Part shown: in pieces, positions 36,016-46,663 of the stretch
How positions within the stretch are numbered: position 1 is the stretch's first letter
How the letters are laid out: the number at the start of each line of letters is the position of its first letter
Assembly (NCBI GenBank): GCA_034189035.1
Contig: JAXHVA010000025.1
Coordinates: 1-48,768, forward strand
Source: JAUXFK01 sp034189035
GTDB taxonomy: Bacteria > Desulfobacterota > UBA8473
Direction: 5' to 3'
DNA: 48,768 nucleotides
Notes under the pieces: model-generated
Database searches by the model: none
What the model was told of the DNA's origin: nothing
What the model saw: only the letters and a program-made list of their open reading frames with translations
Position numbers and translations under genes: made by a program

Positions 36016-37233
36016 TTGGTAAGAAGAGTCTTTGTCACCCTCTTTATATCTATATTTTCCGCTATGCTTGGAGTTGGGATCATAATCCCTCTCTTACCCC
36101 TTTATGCCCAGACTCTGGGTGCGACAGGGATTTGGCTGGGCATAATCTTTTCCAGCTTTTCCATCTCTCGTTCGATATTTATGCCCGCAATCGGTAGACT
36201 CTCTGATAGAAAAGGCAGAAAGGTATTCATATGTCTTGGACTTTTCGGATATGCCTTGGTTTCATTCGGTTTTGTCTATTCTGTGGAGCCTTATCAAATC
36301 GGAATTGTTCGCTTTTTACAGGGCTTTTTTGCAGCGATGATACTCCCTGTTGCAATGGCATATATTGGTGAGATATCCCCAGAAAATAAAGAAGGGACAT
36401 TTATGGGGGGCTTTAATATCGCTTTGTTTTTAGGGTTTGGCGGGGGCCCTCTTATATGTGGTCTCTTGAAGGACCATTTTGGAATGAGTATGGCGTTTTA
36501 TACAATGGGGGGATTGAGCTTATTCGGTTTTTTTTTGGCCTTGATCTTTCTTCCGGAGCTTCATCTATACAAGAAAGAGACAACGGATAAAACAGTTTCA
36601 TACAGGACAATGCTTGGTAATAATATTGTACGGGGAATAACGGTCTTTCGACTCGTCAATTCTATAGGATGGGGAATGGTAATGACCTTTCTTCCGATCT
36701 TCGCCTTCCAGCACCTTGGACTAAGCGGTTCTCAGATTGGGATTTTAATCTCAGCAAGTATATTAGTTAACTCCTTCTTCCAGGCACCTTTTGGAAGGTT
36801 GGCAGACAGGGTAAGCCGGTTGAAACTGGTAGTGATTGGTGGTATTATAACTTCATTTGCAATATCATTATTGCCATATACTCATAATTATACTCAAATG
36901 CTGATGATCGCAATAACAATGGGTTTTGCAGGCGCGATTTCCATACCTGCAACTGCGGCATTATCGGTTGAGGTAGGAAGAGAGCTGGGCATGGGATCCG
37001 TAATGGGAATTTTCAGTATGGCAATGAGTTTAGGGATGGCAAGCGGCCCAATAACAGGTGGGTTACTCATGGATTTTCTGGGGATACGTTCGGTGTTCAT
37101 ATTTGGAGGTTCGATGGGATTTATTGCAACCGGGCTTTTCTTTTGGTTTATGAAAAGGCCTGATGTTCGATTGAAGGATCGCTTGAATTTTAAGGATACC
37201 ATAAAAAAATACACACCGTATAAGGATATATAG
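36016..37233 (+). CDS. MFS transporter (DHA1-like)
   Basis: This 405-residue membrane protein has twelve hydrophobic segments and the MFS loop motif GRLSDRKGRKV between helices 2 and 3, repeated in weaker form as GRLADRVSRLK between helices 8 and 9. This suggests the drug:H+ antiporter-1 group, which exports small molecules. The substrate cannot be told. TTG at 36016 is chosen as start because GGAGG lies 8 bases upstream and the first helix begins soon after; upstream in-frame GTG codons have no ribosome site. The next gene starts one base after its stop. Confidence 0.87.
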   Translation: MVRRVFVTLFISIFSAMLGVGIIIPLLPLYAQTLGATGIWLGIIFSSFSISRSIFMPAIGRLSDRKGRKVFICLGLFGYALVSFGFVYSVEPYQIGIVRFLQGFFAAMILPVAMAYIGEISPENKEGTFMGGFNIALFLGFGGGPLICGLLKDHFGMSMAFYTMGGLSLFGFFLALIFLPELHLYKKETTDKTVSYRTMLGNNIVRGITVFRLVNSIGWGMVMTFLPIFAFQHLGLSGSQIGILISASILVNSFFQAPFGRLADRVSRLKLVVIGGIITSFAISLLPYTHNYTQMLMIAITMGFAGAISIPATAALSVEVGRELGMGSVMGIFSMAMSLGMASGPITGGLLMDFLGIRSVFIFGGSMGFIATGLFFWFMKRPDVRLKDRLNFKDTIKKYTPYKDI

Positions 37234-37234
37234 G

Positions 37235-38959
37235 ATGAGGACAAAGGAAGATCTAGAGCGAATATTACAGCGGATTGACCGAAAAGGATATAAGGCATAT
37301 AGAGACATAGAAGGGGAATATGATTTTGTAGGATTTGTTTTATTGATAGACCATGTTCAGGGCGATCCATTTGCCTCTCCCTCCAGGGTGAGGGGAGTTG
37401 TTTCCCGAAGTGTTGCTCGGTTTCCAGACCACTTGCTCGATAACAAGATCAAAAGAATTGCCCTTGGAGATTATCTTACCAGGCAATTTGCACAAGCCAT
37501 AAAGGGATGTGTCAAAGGCAATAGAGGGATAGGCAATAGTGGGAGTATCGGTATAGACATACCAGGGCAAGAGGTAATGGAAAGGACGTCGGTTTTAATA
37601 AACCATGATTCTGTTGAGGTCAGGTTTGTAATGGGATTGCCGGCATCAGGAAGGACTGTTCTCTCCAGAGAAGCTTATGAGATGTTCTTTCATGAGGTTC
37701 CTAAGATCGTAAAGAGGTCTTTAAAGTATCCCAATCTTAATGCAAGTGAGGTCAAAGAGCATATAGAAACAATAGAGGACCAGGAATTCATCAGGGAGAG
37801 GTTGGGAGAGTATGGCTTAATTTCATTTGTTGCCAACGGTTCGATTCTTCCCCGTGCAAGTGGAGTGGATGATCGCCCCCTTTCAACGACTCAACAACCT
37901 TGCGGCCCTGTGATCCCTTTCAAATCTCCGAGCTCTCTTGAGGTTGAATTTGCCGTTCCCAATAAGGGAAGAATACAGGGGATGGGTATCCGGAAAGGGG
38001 TTACACTGATAGTCGGCGGAGGATTTCATGGAAAATCCACCCTGTTGAATGCTGTGGAAAGGGCTGTTTATTGTCATATTCCAAGAGACGGGAGGGAATA
38101 TGTTGTAACAAACCCCGCATCTGTTAAGATACGGGCTGAGGATGGGAGACGGATTGAAAAGGTAGATATAAGTCCATTTATAAAGAATTTGCCATTTGGA
38201 AAGGAAACCTCCACATTTTCAACAGATAACGCCAGTGGAAGTACATCTCAAGCAGCTAATATTATTGAAGCTCTGGAGATAGGCGTACAGGCTCTTTTGA
38301 TCGATGAGGATACATCTGCCACCAACTTTATGATAAGGGATCTGCGTATGCAAAAACTGGTCTCAAAAGATAAAGAACCGATTACCCCTTTTATCGATAG
38401 AGTGAGGCAGATATATACTGAAATGGGCGTTTCTACGATCCTTGTAATGGGAGGGTCTGGAGATTATTTTGATGTTGCAGATACGGTCCTGATGATGAAT
38501 GAATACTGTCCAAAGGATGTTACTGCAAGAACAAGGGAGATCACAAGGCGCTTTAAAAATGAAAGAGAGGCTGAAGGAGGAAGTTCTTTTGAAAAGGGAT
38601 TAGCACGTGTATTATTAAAAGAGAGCTTCAACCCACAAAGGGGAAAGAGGGATGTGAAGATTGACGCAAAGGGACTCAAAATGATACTCTATGGAAAGAC
38701 TTCTATAGACCTCCTGTACCTTGAGCAGCTTCTCGATATCAGCCAAACAAGGGCTATAGGAAGAATGATTCACTATTATTCCCAGAGGTATCTTAAAGAC
38801 GGTGATCCCCTCAGGGTTGGCTTAAATAAAGTGATGGATGATTTAGATAAGAAGGGATTGGATATCCTGTACGGACAAAAGATAGGAAACTTTGCGCGTC
38901 CTAGGATATTTGAATTAGCGGCTGCAATGAACAGGATGAGGACGTTGAGGGTAAGATGA
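37235..38959 (+). CDS. Predicted ABC-class ATPase (PF09818-like)
   Basis: This 574-residue soluble protein matches the family of predicted ABC-class ATPases of unknown function. The ATP site comprises GGGFHGKST (Walker A, about residue 264), STDNASGSTSQAANIIEAL (signature-like), and ALLIDEDTSATNF (Walker B, about residue 353), followed by the ILVMGGSGDYFDVAD switch region. The N-terminal 200 residues are the family-specific domain. It has no membrane domain. One base separates it from the MFS gene stop, so the pair is translationally coupled. Confidence 0.87.
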   Translation: MRTKEDLERILQRIDRKGYKAYRDIEGEYDFVGFVLLIDHVQGDPFASPSRVRGVVSRSVARFPDHLLDNKIKRIALGDYLTRQFAQAIKGCVKGNRGIGNSGSIGIDIPGQEVMERTSVLINHDSVEVRFVMGLPASGRTVLSREAYEMFFHEVPKIVKRSLKYPNLNASEVKEHIETIEDQEFIRERLGEYGLISFVANGSILPRASGVDDRPLSTTQQPCGPVIPFKSPSSLEVEFAVPNKGRIQGMGIRKGVTLIVGGGFHGKSTLLNAVERAVYCHIPRDGREYVVTNPASVKIRAEDGRRIEKVDISPFIKNLPFGKETSTFSTDNASGSTSQAANIIEALEIGVQALLIDEDTSATNFMIRDLRMQKLVSKDKEPITPFIDRVRQIYTEMGVSTILVMGGSGDYFDVADTVLMMNEYCPKDVTARTREITRRFKNEREAEGGSSFEKGLARVLLKESFNPQRGKRDVKIDAKGLKMILYGKTSIDLLYLEQLLDISQTRAIGRMIHYYSQRYLKDGDPLRVGLNKVMDDLDKKGLDILYGQKIGNFARPRIFELAAAMNRMRTLRVR

Positions 38960-39087
38960 TTTAAAACGCTTCTATTTTGCTTTGTTTATATCCGTATACT
39001 TGCTAAAAAGCATATTTTTTTTAGGCCTTATAATTTGTCTGACTGCAGGCATATTTTGCGAAGTAGTTTCAAAAGGGGATTAAGACA

Positions 39088-40812
39088 ATGAAGATATTCA
39101 GGAAGATTGTTTTCACAATTATGGTGATCGTATCTATTCCTATATTGGCTTTTGCTCAAGAGGCCTTGTGGAACGAGCTAAATGCCAAGCTTGTTCTGTT
39201 TTATCAGCAAGGCCAATATGAACAAGCAGTGAAGATCGCAAAAGAGGCATTGAAGGTTGCGAAAGAGACATTTGGCCCGAAGCATCCGAATATGGCGGTA
39301 TCATTGAACAATCTGGCAGGCTTATATAAGGATCAGGGCAATTATGTCGAGGCTGAACCCCTTTATAAAAAGGCATTGGGAATACGGGAAAATGTCCTGG
39401 GGCGAGAACATATTGATGTTGCAACATCAATGAACAATCTGGCGGGATTGTACAAGGTGACGGGCAGATATGCAGAGGCTGAGCCACTCTATAAGAGGGC
39501 ATTATCTATACAGGAAAAGGTGCTTGGACTAGAGCATATTGACATTATCGTACTGTTGAACAATCTGGCGGAATTATACAGAGCACAGGGCAGACTTGCC
39601 GAGGCAGAGCCGCTTTACAATCGAGTATTATCCATACAGGAAAAGGCCCTTGGATCATGGCATATTGATGTGGCAACAACTATTAAAAATCTGGCAGAGT
39701 TGTACAAAGCACTGGGAAGACTTGCACAAACAGAGGCACTTTATACGAGGGTGCTTTCAATACACAAACATTGTCTTGGAACAGAGAATGCCCATATTGC
39801 ATCATCTATTCTCGATCTTGCAGAACTCTATCGAATACAGGGTAGATTTATTGACTCAGAGCTCTATTATAAAAAAGCGTTGTCAATGCAAAAGAAGTGC
39901 CTTGGGCCTGAACATATCGATATAGCGGTGACCATGAATTCTTTTGCAGGTCTGTATTATTCACAAGGCAATTATATCAAGGCAGAACCCCTTTACAAAG
40001 GAGCCTTGACGATATACGAAAGTACGTATGGACCAGAGCATTTGAATATAGTGACCTCTTTAAACAATTTAGCTGGACTCTATTTTACACAGGGCAGATA
40101 TTCCGATGCATTACCACTTTACAAGCGGGTGCTGGGAATACGGGAGATGAACCTTAAACCTGAAGATATGGATATAGCGGTGTCTATGAGTTCTTTAGCA
40201 CGTGTATATTACTTCAAAGGCAGATATGAAGAGGCAGAACAGCTTTATAAACGGGCGCTTGGGCTTTATGAACAAGTATTCGGGCCAGAGCATGTTAATA
40301 TAGCTTCAATCCTTAACTCTCTGGCCGCATTATATTATTCACAGAACAAATACACCGAAGGTGAACCGCTTCACAAAAGGGCACTAGAAATACAGGAAAA
40401 GGCCCTTGGCTTAGAGCATATTGAGGTAGCTGCAACTGTAAATAGCCTGGCGGGATTGTACAAAGTGCAAGGCAAATATGCCGAGGCAGAGTTACTCTAT
40501 AAGAAGGCGCTGTCAATATATCAGAAAGCCTTGGGGCCGGAACATCTTGATGTAGCGATAACATTAAATAGTTTGGCAGGACTCTATTATTCTCGAAAAA
40601 ATTATACTAAAGCTGAGACACTCTACAAACAGTCTCTGTCAATATTTGAAACAGCACTTGGAGAATACCATCCTCATGCGGTGACTGTATTAGAGAATAT
40701 GAAGGAATTATACAAAAGTATGGACAATAAAGAAGAAGCGGAAAGTCTAGAAAAACGATTAAAGAGGATTCGCTTAAAAAATCAACGATTGCAACTCATC
40801 CCTACTCTTTGA
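39088..40812 (+). CDS. Secreted TPR protein (kinesin-light-chain type)
   Basis: This 574-residue protein has a signal peptide (MKIFRK, hydrophobic core, cleavage near AFAQ) followed by twelve 42-residue tetratricopeptide repeats of the TPR_10/TPR_12 type. Each repeat has a form like LYKRALSIQEKxLGPEHID followed by SLNNLAGLY. The repeats form a superhelical scaffold for protein binding in the periplasm. They are very similar to one another in DNA sequence, implying tandem duplication in 126-base units. No enzymatic domain is present. Confidence 0.88.
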   Translation: MKIFRKIVFTIMVIVSIPILAFAQEALWNELNAKLVLFYQQGQYEQAVKIAKEALKVAKETFGPKHPNMAVSLNNLAGLYKDQGNYVEAEPLYKKALGIRENVLGREHIDVATSMNNLAGLYKVTGRYAEAEPLYKRALSIQEKVLGLEHIDIIVLLNNLAELYRAQGRLAEAEPLYNRVLSIQEKALGSWHIDVATTIKNLAELYKALGRLAQTEALYTRVLSIHKHCLGTENAHIASSILDLAELYRIQGRFIDSELYYKKALSMQKKCLGPEHIDIAVTMNSFAGLYYSQGNYIKAEPLYKGALTIYESTYGPEHLNIVTSLNNLAGLYFTQGRYSDALPLYKRVLGIREMNLKPEDMDIAVSMSSLARVYYFKGRYEEAEQLYKRALGLYEQVFGPEHVNIASILNSLAALYYSQNKYTEGEPLHKRALEIQEKALGLEHIEVAATVNSLAGLYKVQGKYAEAELLYKKALSIYQKALGPEHLDVAITLNSLAGLYYSRKNYTKAETLYKQSLSIFETALGEYHPHAVTVLENMKELYKSMDNKEEAESLEKRLKRIRLKNQRLQLIPTL

Positions 40813-41940
40813 TCGTTTCGAGGCCCTTTCTGAATGCTTTTTGATTTAATGGCAACACATTTCCTTTTTTACCGAACTTCTTCTTCGGCTCCTCCTCTTT
40901 CAGGGAAGGCGAGAGTGACTTTGTAATCCCAGTATATCCTCACAGAAAGATCATGTTAGATGCCCTCCTGTCCCCTATTGCTACTGCTATGTCACGGGTA
41001 GGGACAGGGGAGCATAGGGGTATCATTTCCATCTAGGGTATCGGTTAGTCCTGCGCTTTCCACCATAAGACAGTCACCATAGCGGACCCTCTTTTCGAAC
41101 AACTTAAGTTGGAGAGGGTCAACAAGGATAACAACATTTGCCTTTGATAAAACTGGAGAATCAATATCATCATCCGAAAAGACAAGCGTACATTCACTTT
41201 GGTTGCCCCTTACGCGACTGGAATATGAAGGAAGCCATAAAGAGTTTTTGTGATCATTCATTGCTGCAGTTCCTAAAATCATTCCTCCCCATCAAGATCC
41301 CCTGGCCTCCAAGGCCTGAATGATCAAATCGGTTCGTCTACATCCCTTTTCATTCGTTTTTCCTTCCTCCAAAATATTCATACAAACAATTGATTTCAAT
41401 CGAGCGTGTCAACGTCTTTGAATTCTCCAGCGGTAATACCTGGATACGGAGGATATTCCATACTGGCCCCCGTCCTTGTGTTGTTGTAACCTGGCCCATT
41501 ATGGTTGTAGGTGCCATCTGCTCCCCCCCGTAATGGCAAAATGACTGTTGTTTACCATTATCGTGGTAAAACTTTCAGCCCTTTGCGCAGCATTGACAAA
41601 TGCACCAGCAACAATTGCCACGATATCCACATCACCCCAAAGGAGATGACAAAGCAATCCGGTAGGAGACGCTCTATCCCAGTCGCCGTATCTATACCTT
41701 GTCCGTGATTGGGAAGCATGGCATCTATATTTGTGGTGACGGCAATTCCAAAACCACAGGCAGGACTGGTAACGATGATTGTTTTGCCTTCAATCCCAAG
41801 TTCATCTATGACGTATCATAGGTGATACGTGTGATGATCGGGTATTGACATCCTGGGCACTCGAATATTTCCTCCTGGTGATGCACACACAACTTTAGCA
41901 GTCCTGAAACCAATTCTTTTCTTATCTGTATATCCTCCAA
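40808..41940 (-). pseudogene. Decayed 2-oxoacid:ferredoxin oxidoreductase beta and gamma subunits
   Basis: Read on the minus strand from 41940, pieces in changing frames give the beta subunit: CPGCQYPIITRITYD, then IEGKTIIVTSPACGFGIAV, NHGQGIDTATGIERLLPD and a TPP-binding end. The gamma subunit follows: GLGGQGILMG, then after a frameshift MILGTAAMNDHKN, SYSSRVRGNQSECTLVFSDD and AVAIGDRRASNM. This is the KorB-KorC layout of 2-oxoglutarate or 2-oxoisovalerate ferredoxin oxidoreductases. Multiple frameshifts and stops make it non-functional, and no alpha subunit was found. Confidence 0.8.
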
Positions 41941-41975
41941 AAACTTTTGACGTTTTGATTAAAATTTGGGAATTC

Positions 41976-42658
41976 TTAATTTATTGTAGCAGAAAGTCCA
42001 TCATTCCATTTTGACCATTAAGAGCATAATGGAATACTGAAGCATTTTTTTGCTTTTTCTATAGCATTTAGTCTTCTTTCTCTGTTTTTCAAGAAAGTGA
42101 CGAAACAAACTATTGCAGCATTCAACTTTTTATATTTCTATCTTCGATTGTAAGTATTAGTCGCTTGGAACGAATTCTCGTAAGGATTCCGGAAATCAGT
42201 CATCGCTAGTTCGATTTCTTTGTCCTGGAGGGAGTTTAACAATTGTTTACTAGTTGCTGTGTCGCAGGCACCCAATACGCAATTGACGAATCCTTTTCCA
42301 TGTCAATCAACAGTAATCCATATCCAGCAGTAGTTTTTTTTTGAAGAGATATAGGTATGGAGTTCATCCATCTCTACAACCTCCAGCGTCGAATCGGAGC
42401 GAAGCTCATTCAACACCTCACCGAACGATTTGATCCAATCGTAAACGGCGACGTGGCTGCATCTCAAAAAAGGACCGATAGAACGAAACTCCAGTCCTTC
42501 GAGGAAAAATCAAGCGCTTGCCGTTTTACATCAGTACTTTTTCCGCGATGTTGAGCGGTATGTCTCAAATTATAAAGTTTACAACGATAATCTTGCTTTC
42601 CCTTTACAATTAAATATTTCACACATTTTTCAGAACTGCATTTTGGACAAATAGCCAT
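41976..42658 (-). mobile_element. IS1-family element remnant
   Basis: Read on the minus strand from ATG 42658, the DNA encodes an IS1 InsA-like zinc motif (MAICPKCSSEKC), then after a frameshift EGLEFRSIGPFLRCSHVAVY and the IS1 DDE-domain marker EMDELHTYISSKKNYCWIW. Further broken pieces follow, ending in an IS1-like KKTKCYRKSKKML. At least three frameshifts or stops interrupt it. The length of about 680 bases is typical of IS1. Terminal inverted repeats were not identified. Confidence 0.8.
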
Positions 42659-42867
42659 GAGAACTTCTGTAATAAATTGAGTCCTCATGACGACACGTTT
42701 ATATTAATTTAACAATACTAACTGGTTTATCATGAAAAATATGAAACCCGTGATCAAGTAAGAAAAAGCATTTTTAGATACATTGAAATCTTCTATAATT
42801 GAAAACTTATTCATTCAACATTAGGAGGCGTTTCCCCTTATCAATTTGAACAGATGAAAATCACAGC

Positions 42868-43434
42868 TTAACTTAATGTCCACTTTTTGGAGGAAACATC
42901 AATGTTTGCTTTATGAAAGTTTGCCCTAATCGAAGTTGCGCAATACATGACTGCAAAGCCAATATAAATCTTGGCTTTCTTAGAACCTTTTCTATAGTCG
43001 GCCCAGTTCATTGAGAGACTTCGATCAATCAATGAGCCGTCAATACAGACTGGGTCTCTAAGTGTAGAGTGATTCTTCGGCAGGACTTTACTCGCTTGAT
43101 CCTGAAGTTTTTGGAATACAAAAGCGAACCGCTCAAGACCTCAGGTGTTAATGGCCTCTGCAAAGCTGTTCTTTTTTATGCCTTCCTTCGGTGCGATATT
43201 GTCACGGGCAAAATCATCTTCTTCGAGGACTTGGAGGAGGTGTTGTGCTGACGTGTGTTCTTCAAGGTGGAAGAAGACCAATAATTTGAGTTCATCTTTG
43301 AAGGTCATCTGTAAAGGCCTGTTCCCTTTTGCTTTAGATAGGGGCATTTCTATCATAGCTTCATAAGCAGGTTGAATGGACTGATCAAAACGCAGTGTAC
43401 GTTTTCTGTCATAAGGATAAATTGTTTGCGGCAT
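42868..43434 (-). mobile_element. IS4-family transposase remnant
   Basis: The frame starts MPQTIYPYDRKRTLRFDQ at 43434 and runs to 42868, interrupted by a TGA at about 43141 where relatives have Arg (FAEAINT-stop-GLERFAF). It contains the first catalytic Asp in VCIDGSLIDRSLSMNWADYR and KGSKKAKIYIGF, then ends early. The remaining catalytic Asp and Glu are absent, so this is the N-terminal part of an inactive IS4-type transposase. Confidence 0.75.
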
Positions 43435-43707
43435 GTCGTAACTCCTTGAATTAATAAGTCATTACGAACCATGCCTCGGTACATTACTAATAATATGTCA
43501 AGTAAAATATCGACTTATTTATAATGACTAAATACAATTCAAATACTGTGTATTGATTGATATCATACGTAGTAGTAATTGTGAGAATGAGGATAACTCA
43601 ATAAGAGGTATCCATCATTTCCACAAATAAAGAGAGGTGAGGTCCCGGCAAAAAGGTGTATACTTGTTTTCCAAACATTAACAATACCAGAAGTCAGGAG
43701 GCTTCTT

Positions 43708-44372
43708 ATGTGGAAAAGTAGAGTAAAAGAGCAAAAGAGATATAATCATAATATTGAAATTCGTAAAAAAGTCACTCTTTTCTTCAAAGCTGGAGAGCGC
43801 AAAAATGACAGTTTAGCATGTGAGTGGGCTATACTCGTTCTTCTTACTATGATTGCTGGAAACGCCTCAAGAGATCTAATTGGGATATTTCGTCTTTGGA
43901 AAAACGTTCTACAAAGCCGAAGTCTCATCCAAATACGACTCAAGCTGATAAGGTAAAATTAATAAAGGCTCTGCGGGAGAAAGCCGGATATGGTTCAGTC
44001 AGAATTGCCTTATACTTGAATAAAGATCACAACATAACTCTGCCACTATCTACTATCGGCCATAATATATATATCTCAGACCCTAAATGCATCCTTAAAA
44101 AACCCCAAGTACACATACCGGATCAAATATGCGCTTTCCACAATATACGTCATAAAATCATTACACCATCTACACCAAAAATCAATGGCAAGGCTGAAAG
44201 AACCCGAAGGAGAGATGAGGAAGAAGATAACTTCTCCGACTGGATCACTCAATACAATTGGAAAAGACCTCATGGAGGTATCAATATACAAACCCCAATA
44301 CTAAAACTCTATAAAAGGCTCAACAACTATAATAACTCTCTCCCTGTGGTTATAGAAAAACTAGCCGCTTAA
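43708..44372 (+). mobile_element. IS481/IS3-type transposase remnant with internal deletion
   Basis: The start (MWKSRVKEQKRYNHNIEIRK, then FFKAGERKNDSLAC) and, after a frameshift, GYTRSSYYDCWKRLK give the helix-turn-helix part. KAGYGSVRIALYL and LPLSTIGHNI follow. The sequence then jumps to the C-terminal PSTPKINGKAERTRRRDEEE and YNWKRPHGGINIQTP of the integrase core. The region with the first two catalytic Asp residues is deleted. Confidence 0.75.
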
Positions 44373-44579
44373 TTTTTACCAGGTGCTTTGTGTCTGACAT
44401 GTATTTGGTTAATAACTGATTTTTTTCTCAGGTAATAATGTGGCTGGTATTTAAAGAACATCTTAAGATCGGATCGGCCCTTTATTTTGGATGAACAATT
44501 TGTTAGTATTAATAAAACGGGCTTCAATGCCAAGGCGCTGTTGCCCAAAAGACTATTAATAGACAAAGAGGCTTAAATA

Positions 44580-46013
44580 ATGAATTTGGATGGAATCGAT
44601 ATCTGTATCATCAGCATGTACTTCCTTATTATCGTCTTTATTGGGGGTTTCTATGGACGCAAGGAGGATAACCTTAACGATTACTTTTTGGCAGGACGGA
44701 GGGTAAGATGGTTTTTTGTGCTTCTTTCGATTGTAGCCACTGAGACCAGTGCCCTGACTTTCATAGGCACTCCTGCATTTGCGTACAACCACAACTGGAC
44801 ATATATCCAACTGGTTATAGGTGCCATAATCGGGAGGTTTATATTGGGGGGCCTTTTTATCCCTGTTTTCTATCGAAACCGGGTCTTTACGGTTTATGAG
44901 TATCTGGGAACAAGATTCAACCATGGCAGTAAGAATGCGAGCAGCATTGTGTTTCTTATCACCAGATGTCTGGCAAGCGGTGTAAGGCTTTTTGGGGCCT
45001 CAATCTTGCTCTCAGTAGCCACAGGTCTTGACCCTTTTGCCTCGATAATTATAATTGCCGCTTTTGCGACGATCTATACGAGTATTGGTGGAATGAAGGC
45101 CGTTATCATTACCGATGCCTGCCAGGCAATCATTATGTTTGGCGGGGCTCTATTGGCCCTTTTTTTTATCTACAGAGATATTCCTCAAGGGTGGCAGGGG
45201 GTGATGTCTGCAACCTCTGAACTATCCAAGTGGAAGGCCTTTGATCTTTCTTTCAGTTATAAAGATGCGTATACACTCTGGGCCGGAATTTTGGGAAGTA
45301 CCTTCTTTGCCCTTGCAACTCATGGAACAGACCAGGATCTGGTTCAGAGGATGCTCACTGCCAAGAATGCAAGGCAAAGCAAGAAGGCACTGATCCTTTC
45401 AGGATTTGTTGATATCCCTATTGTTATCCTATTCCTCTCTATTGGTTCTCTCCTGTTCGCCTTATATCAACTCGTTCCTGATCCTGATCTGCCGGAAAAA
45501 GTAGATAATATATTCCCCTATTATATCGTCCATAACCTCCCCAGGGCAGTAAGCGGTATCCTTATCGCAGGTGTTTTCTCCGCTGCCATGTCCAGTATTG
45601 ACTCTGCTTTGAATGCCCTGTCAACCACATGGATCAATGATTTTTATCGTCCCTATATAAAAAAGAATGCCGGTGAAAGACATTATCTGATCATGGCACG
45701 AGTCTTTACCTTGGCCTTTGCCCTCTTTCTTGTGCTCATAGCGTATCTTTGTAAGGACACGAACGAGGTCCTTATCCTGGGCCTTGAGATTGGCTCTTTT
45801 ACCTATGGTGCCTTACTTGGGGTATTTCTATTGGGTTTGGTCACCAGACGCGGGAATGATCTCGGCAATATGCTCGGGATGGCAATGAGTATTATTGCCC
45901 TTCTCTTGATAAAGTGCTATACGGAGATTCCGTGGGTGTGGTATGTAATGATCGGCACAATGATTACCTTTGGAATTGGGTCTCTGTTCCCATCTGCCAA
46001 AGGGGAGGGATGA
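44580..46013 (+). CDS. Sodium:solute symporter family protein
   Basis: This 477-residue protein has about 13 hydrophobic helices and SSS-family landmarks: DYFLAGRRVRWFFVLLSIVATETSALTFIG in the first helices, YTSIGGMKAVIITDACQAIIM, ATHGTDQDLVQRMLTAKN, and the conserved AAMSSIDSALNALSTTWINDFY around helix 8, which helps form the sodium site. It imports a solute (sugar, carboxylate or similar) with sodium. The substrate is unknown. GAGG precedes the ATG. It is intact although surrounded by decayed mobile DNA. Confidence 0.9.
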   Translation: MNLDGIDICIISMYFLIIVFIGGFYGRKEDNLNDYFLAGRRVRWFFVLLSIVATETSALTFIGTPAFAYNHNWTYIQLVIGAIIGRFILGGLFIPVFYRNRVFTVYEYLGTRFNHGSKNASSIVFLITRCLASGVRLFGASILLSVATGLDPFASIIIIAAFATIYTSIGGMKAVIITDACQAIIMFGGALLALFFIYRDIPQGWQGVMSATSELSKWKAFDLSFSYKDAYTLWAGILGSTFFALATHGTDQDLVQRMLTAKNARQSKKALILSGFVDIPIVILFLSIGSLLFALYQLVPDPDLPEKVDNIFPYYIVHNLPRAVSGILIAGVFSAAMSSIDSALNALSTTWINDFYRPYIKKNAGERHYLIMARVFTLAFALFLVLIAYLCKDTNEVLILGLEIGSFTYGALLGVFLLGLVTRRGNDLGNMLGMAMSIIALLLIKCYTEIPWVWYVMIGTMITFGIGSLFPSAKGEG

Positions 46014-46136
46014 ACCTTAAATCTATATTCTGAACAACGTGCCCTTATCTCCTTCATAATCTATAACATGACAATTTATTTATCATCCATAATGAGTGGG
46101 TGATCAAAGTATCGAACGTCCTCAGAAAACAAATAA

Positions 46137-46198
46137 ACCTAACCTCTCTACTGCACCTGATCGGTGTTTCGCTTTGCTCCACACCGTCAGGTGAGTAG
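46137..46198 (+). other. attC-like integron recombination site
   Basis: ACCTAAC (46137-46143) fits the attC R'' consensus RYYYAAC. After it a long imperfect stem forms: CTACT, CACCTGA and CGGTGT on the left pair with ACACCG, TCAGGTG and AGTAG on the right, around a 13-base loop (46168-46180). The only unpaired stem bases, G46153 and T46161, are both on the same arm, like the extrahelical bases of attC sites. A canonical R' box (GTTRRRY) is not clear. Confidence 0.6.
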
Positions 46199-46226
46199 CC
46201 TTTTACGCTTGAAAGGAAAAGAAACC

Positions 46227-46655
46227 ATGAAAAAATTAGTTTACGGAATATGTTTAACATTATTGCTATAATGTCATATTTGGGCTCAAGATGTAAATAC
46301 TGTCAAAGTTGATGTGTTAGCCAAAACGAGTTCAAGCTGGGATGGGGGAACTTTGCCATTCTATGCAAAAGGCAAACCAGAGGTAACGATTCTAAGAATC
46401 ACAATTCCTCCGAAGGTGCAGTTGCCGCTACATAAACATACAGTGATAAATGCGGGTGTATTATTAAAAGGAGAGTTAACTGTCGTGACAGAAGACAAGA
46501 AGACATTACATCTAAAAGCTGGAGATTCAATCGTCGAAGTTGTTAATAAGTGGCACTACGGAAAAAATGCAGGTAATGAACCAGCAGAAATCATAGTTTT
46601 CTATGCTGGTATACTGGGCACACCGATAACCATTAAGGAAACCATTAAAAAATAG
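46227..46655 (+). pseudogene. Secreted cupin protein, interrupted in the signal peptide
   Basis: GAAAGGAAAAG precedes ATG 46227, which opens a signal peptide (MKKLVYGICLTLLL). A TAA at 46269-46271 stops it, and the same frame continues CHIWAQDVNTVKVDVLAKTS into an intact cupin of about 113 residues. The cupin part has PLHKHTVINAGVLLKGELTVV with metal-binding His and a second motif near GDSIVEVVNKWHYG. A single change (TAA from TTA) would restore export. Translation from GTG 46314 would give a cytoplasmic cupin. It sits between an attC-like site and a half attC, as a gene cassette would. Confidence 0.7.
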
Positions 46656-46663
46656 AGTTCAAC

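Noticed and set aside
39190..40740. Regular 126-base tandem periodicity, considered as a CRISPR or minisatellite
   Set aside because: It is the coding sequence of twelve 42-residue TPR units in one open frame with variable sequence between units.
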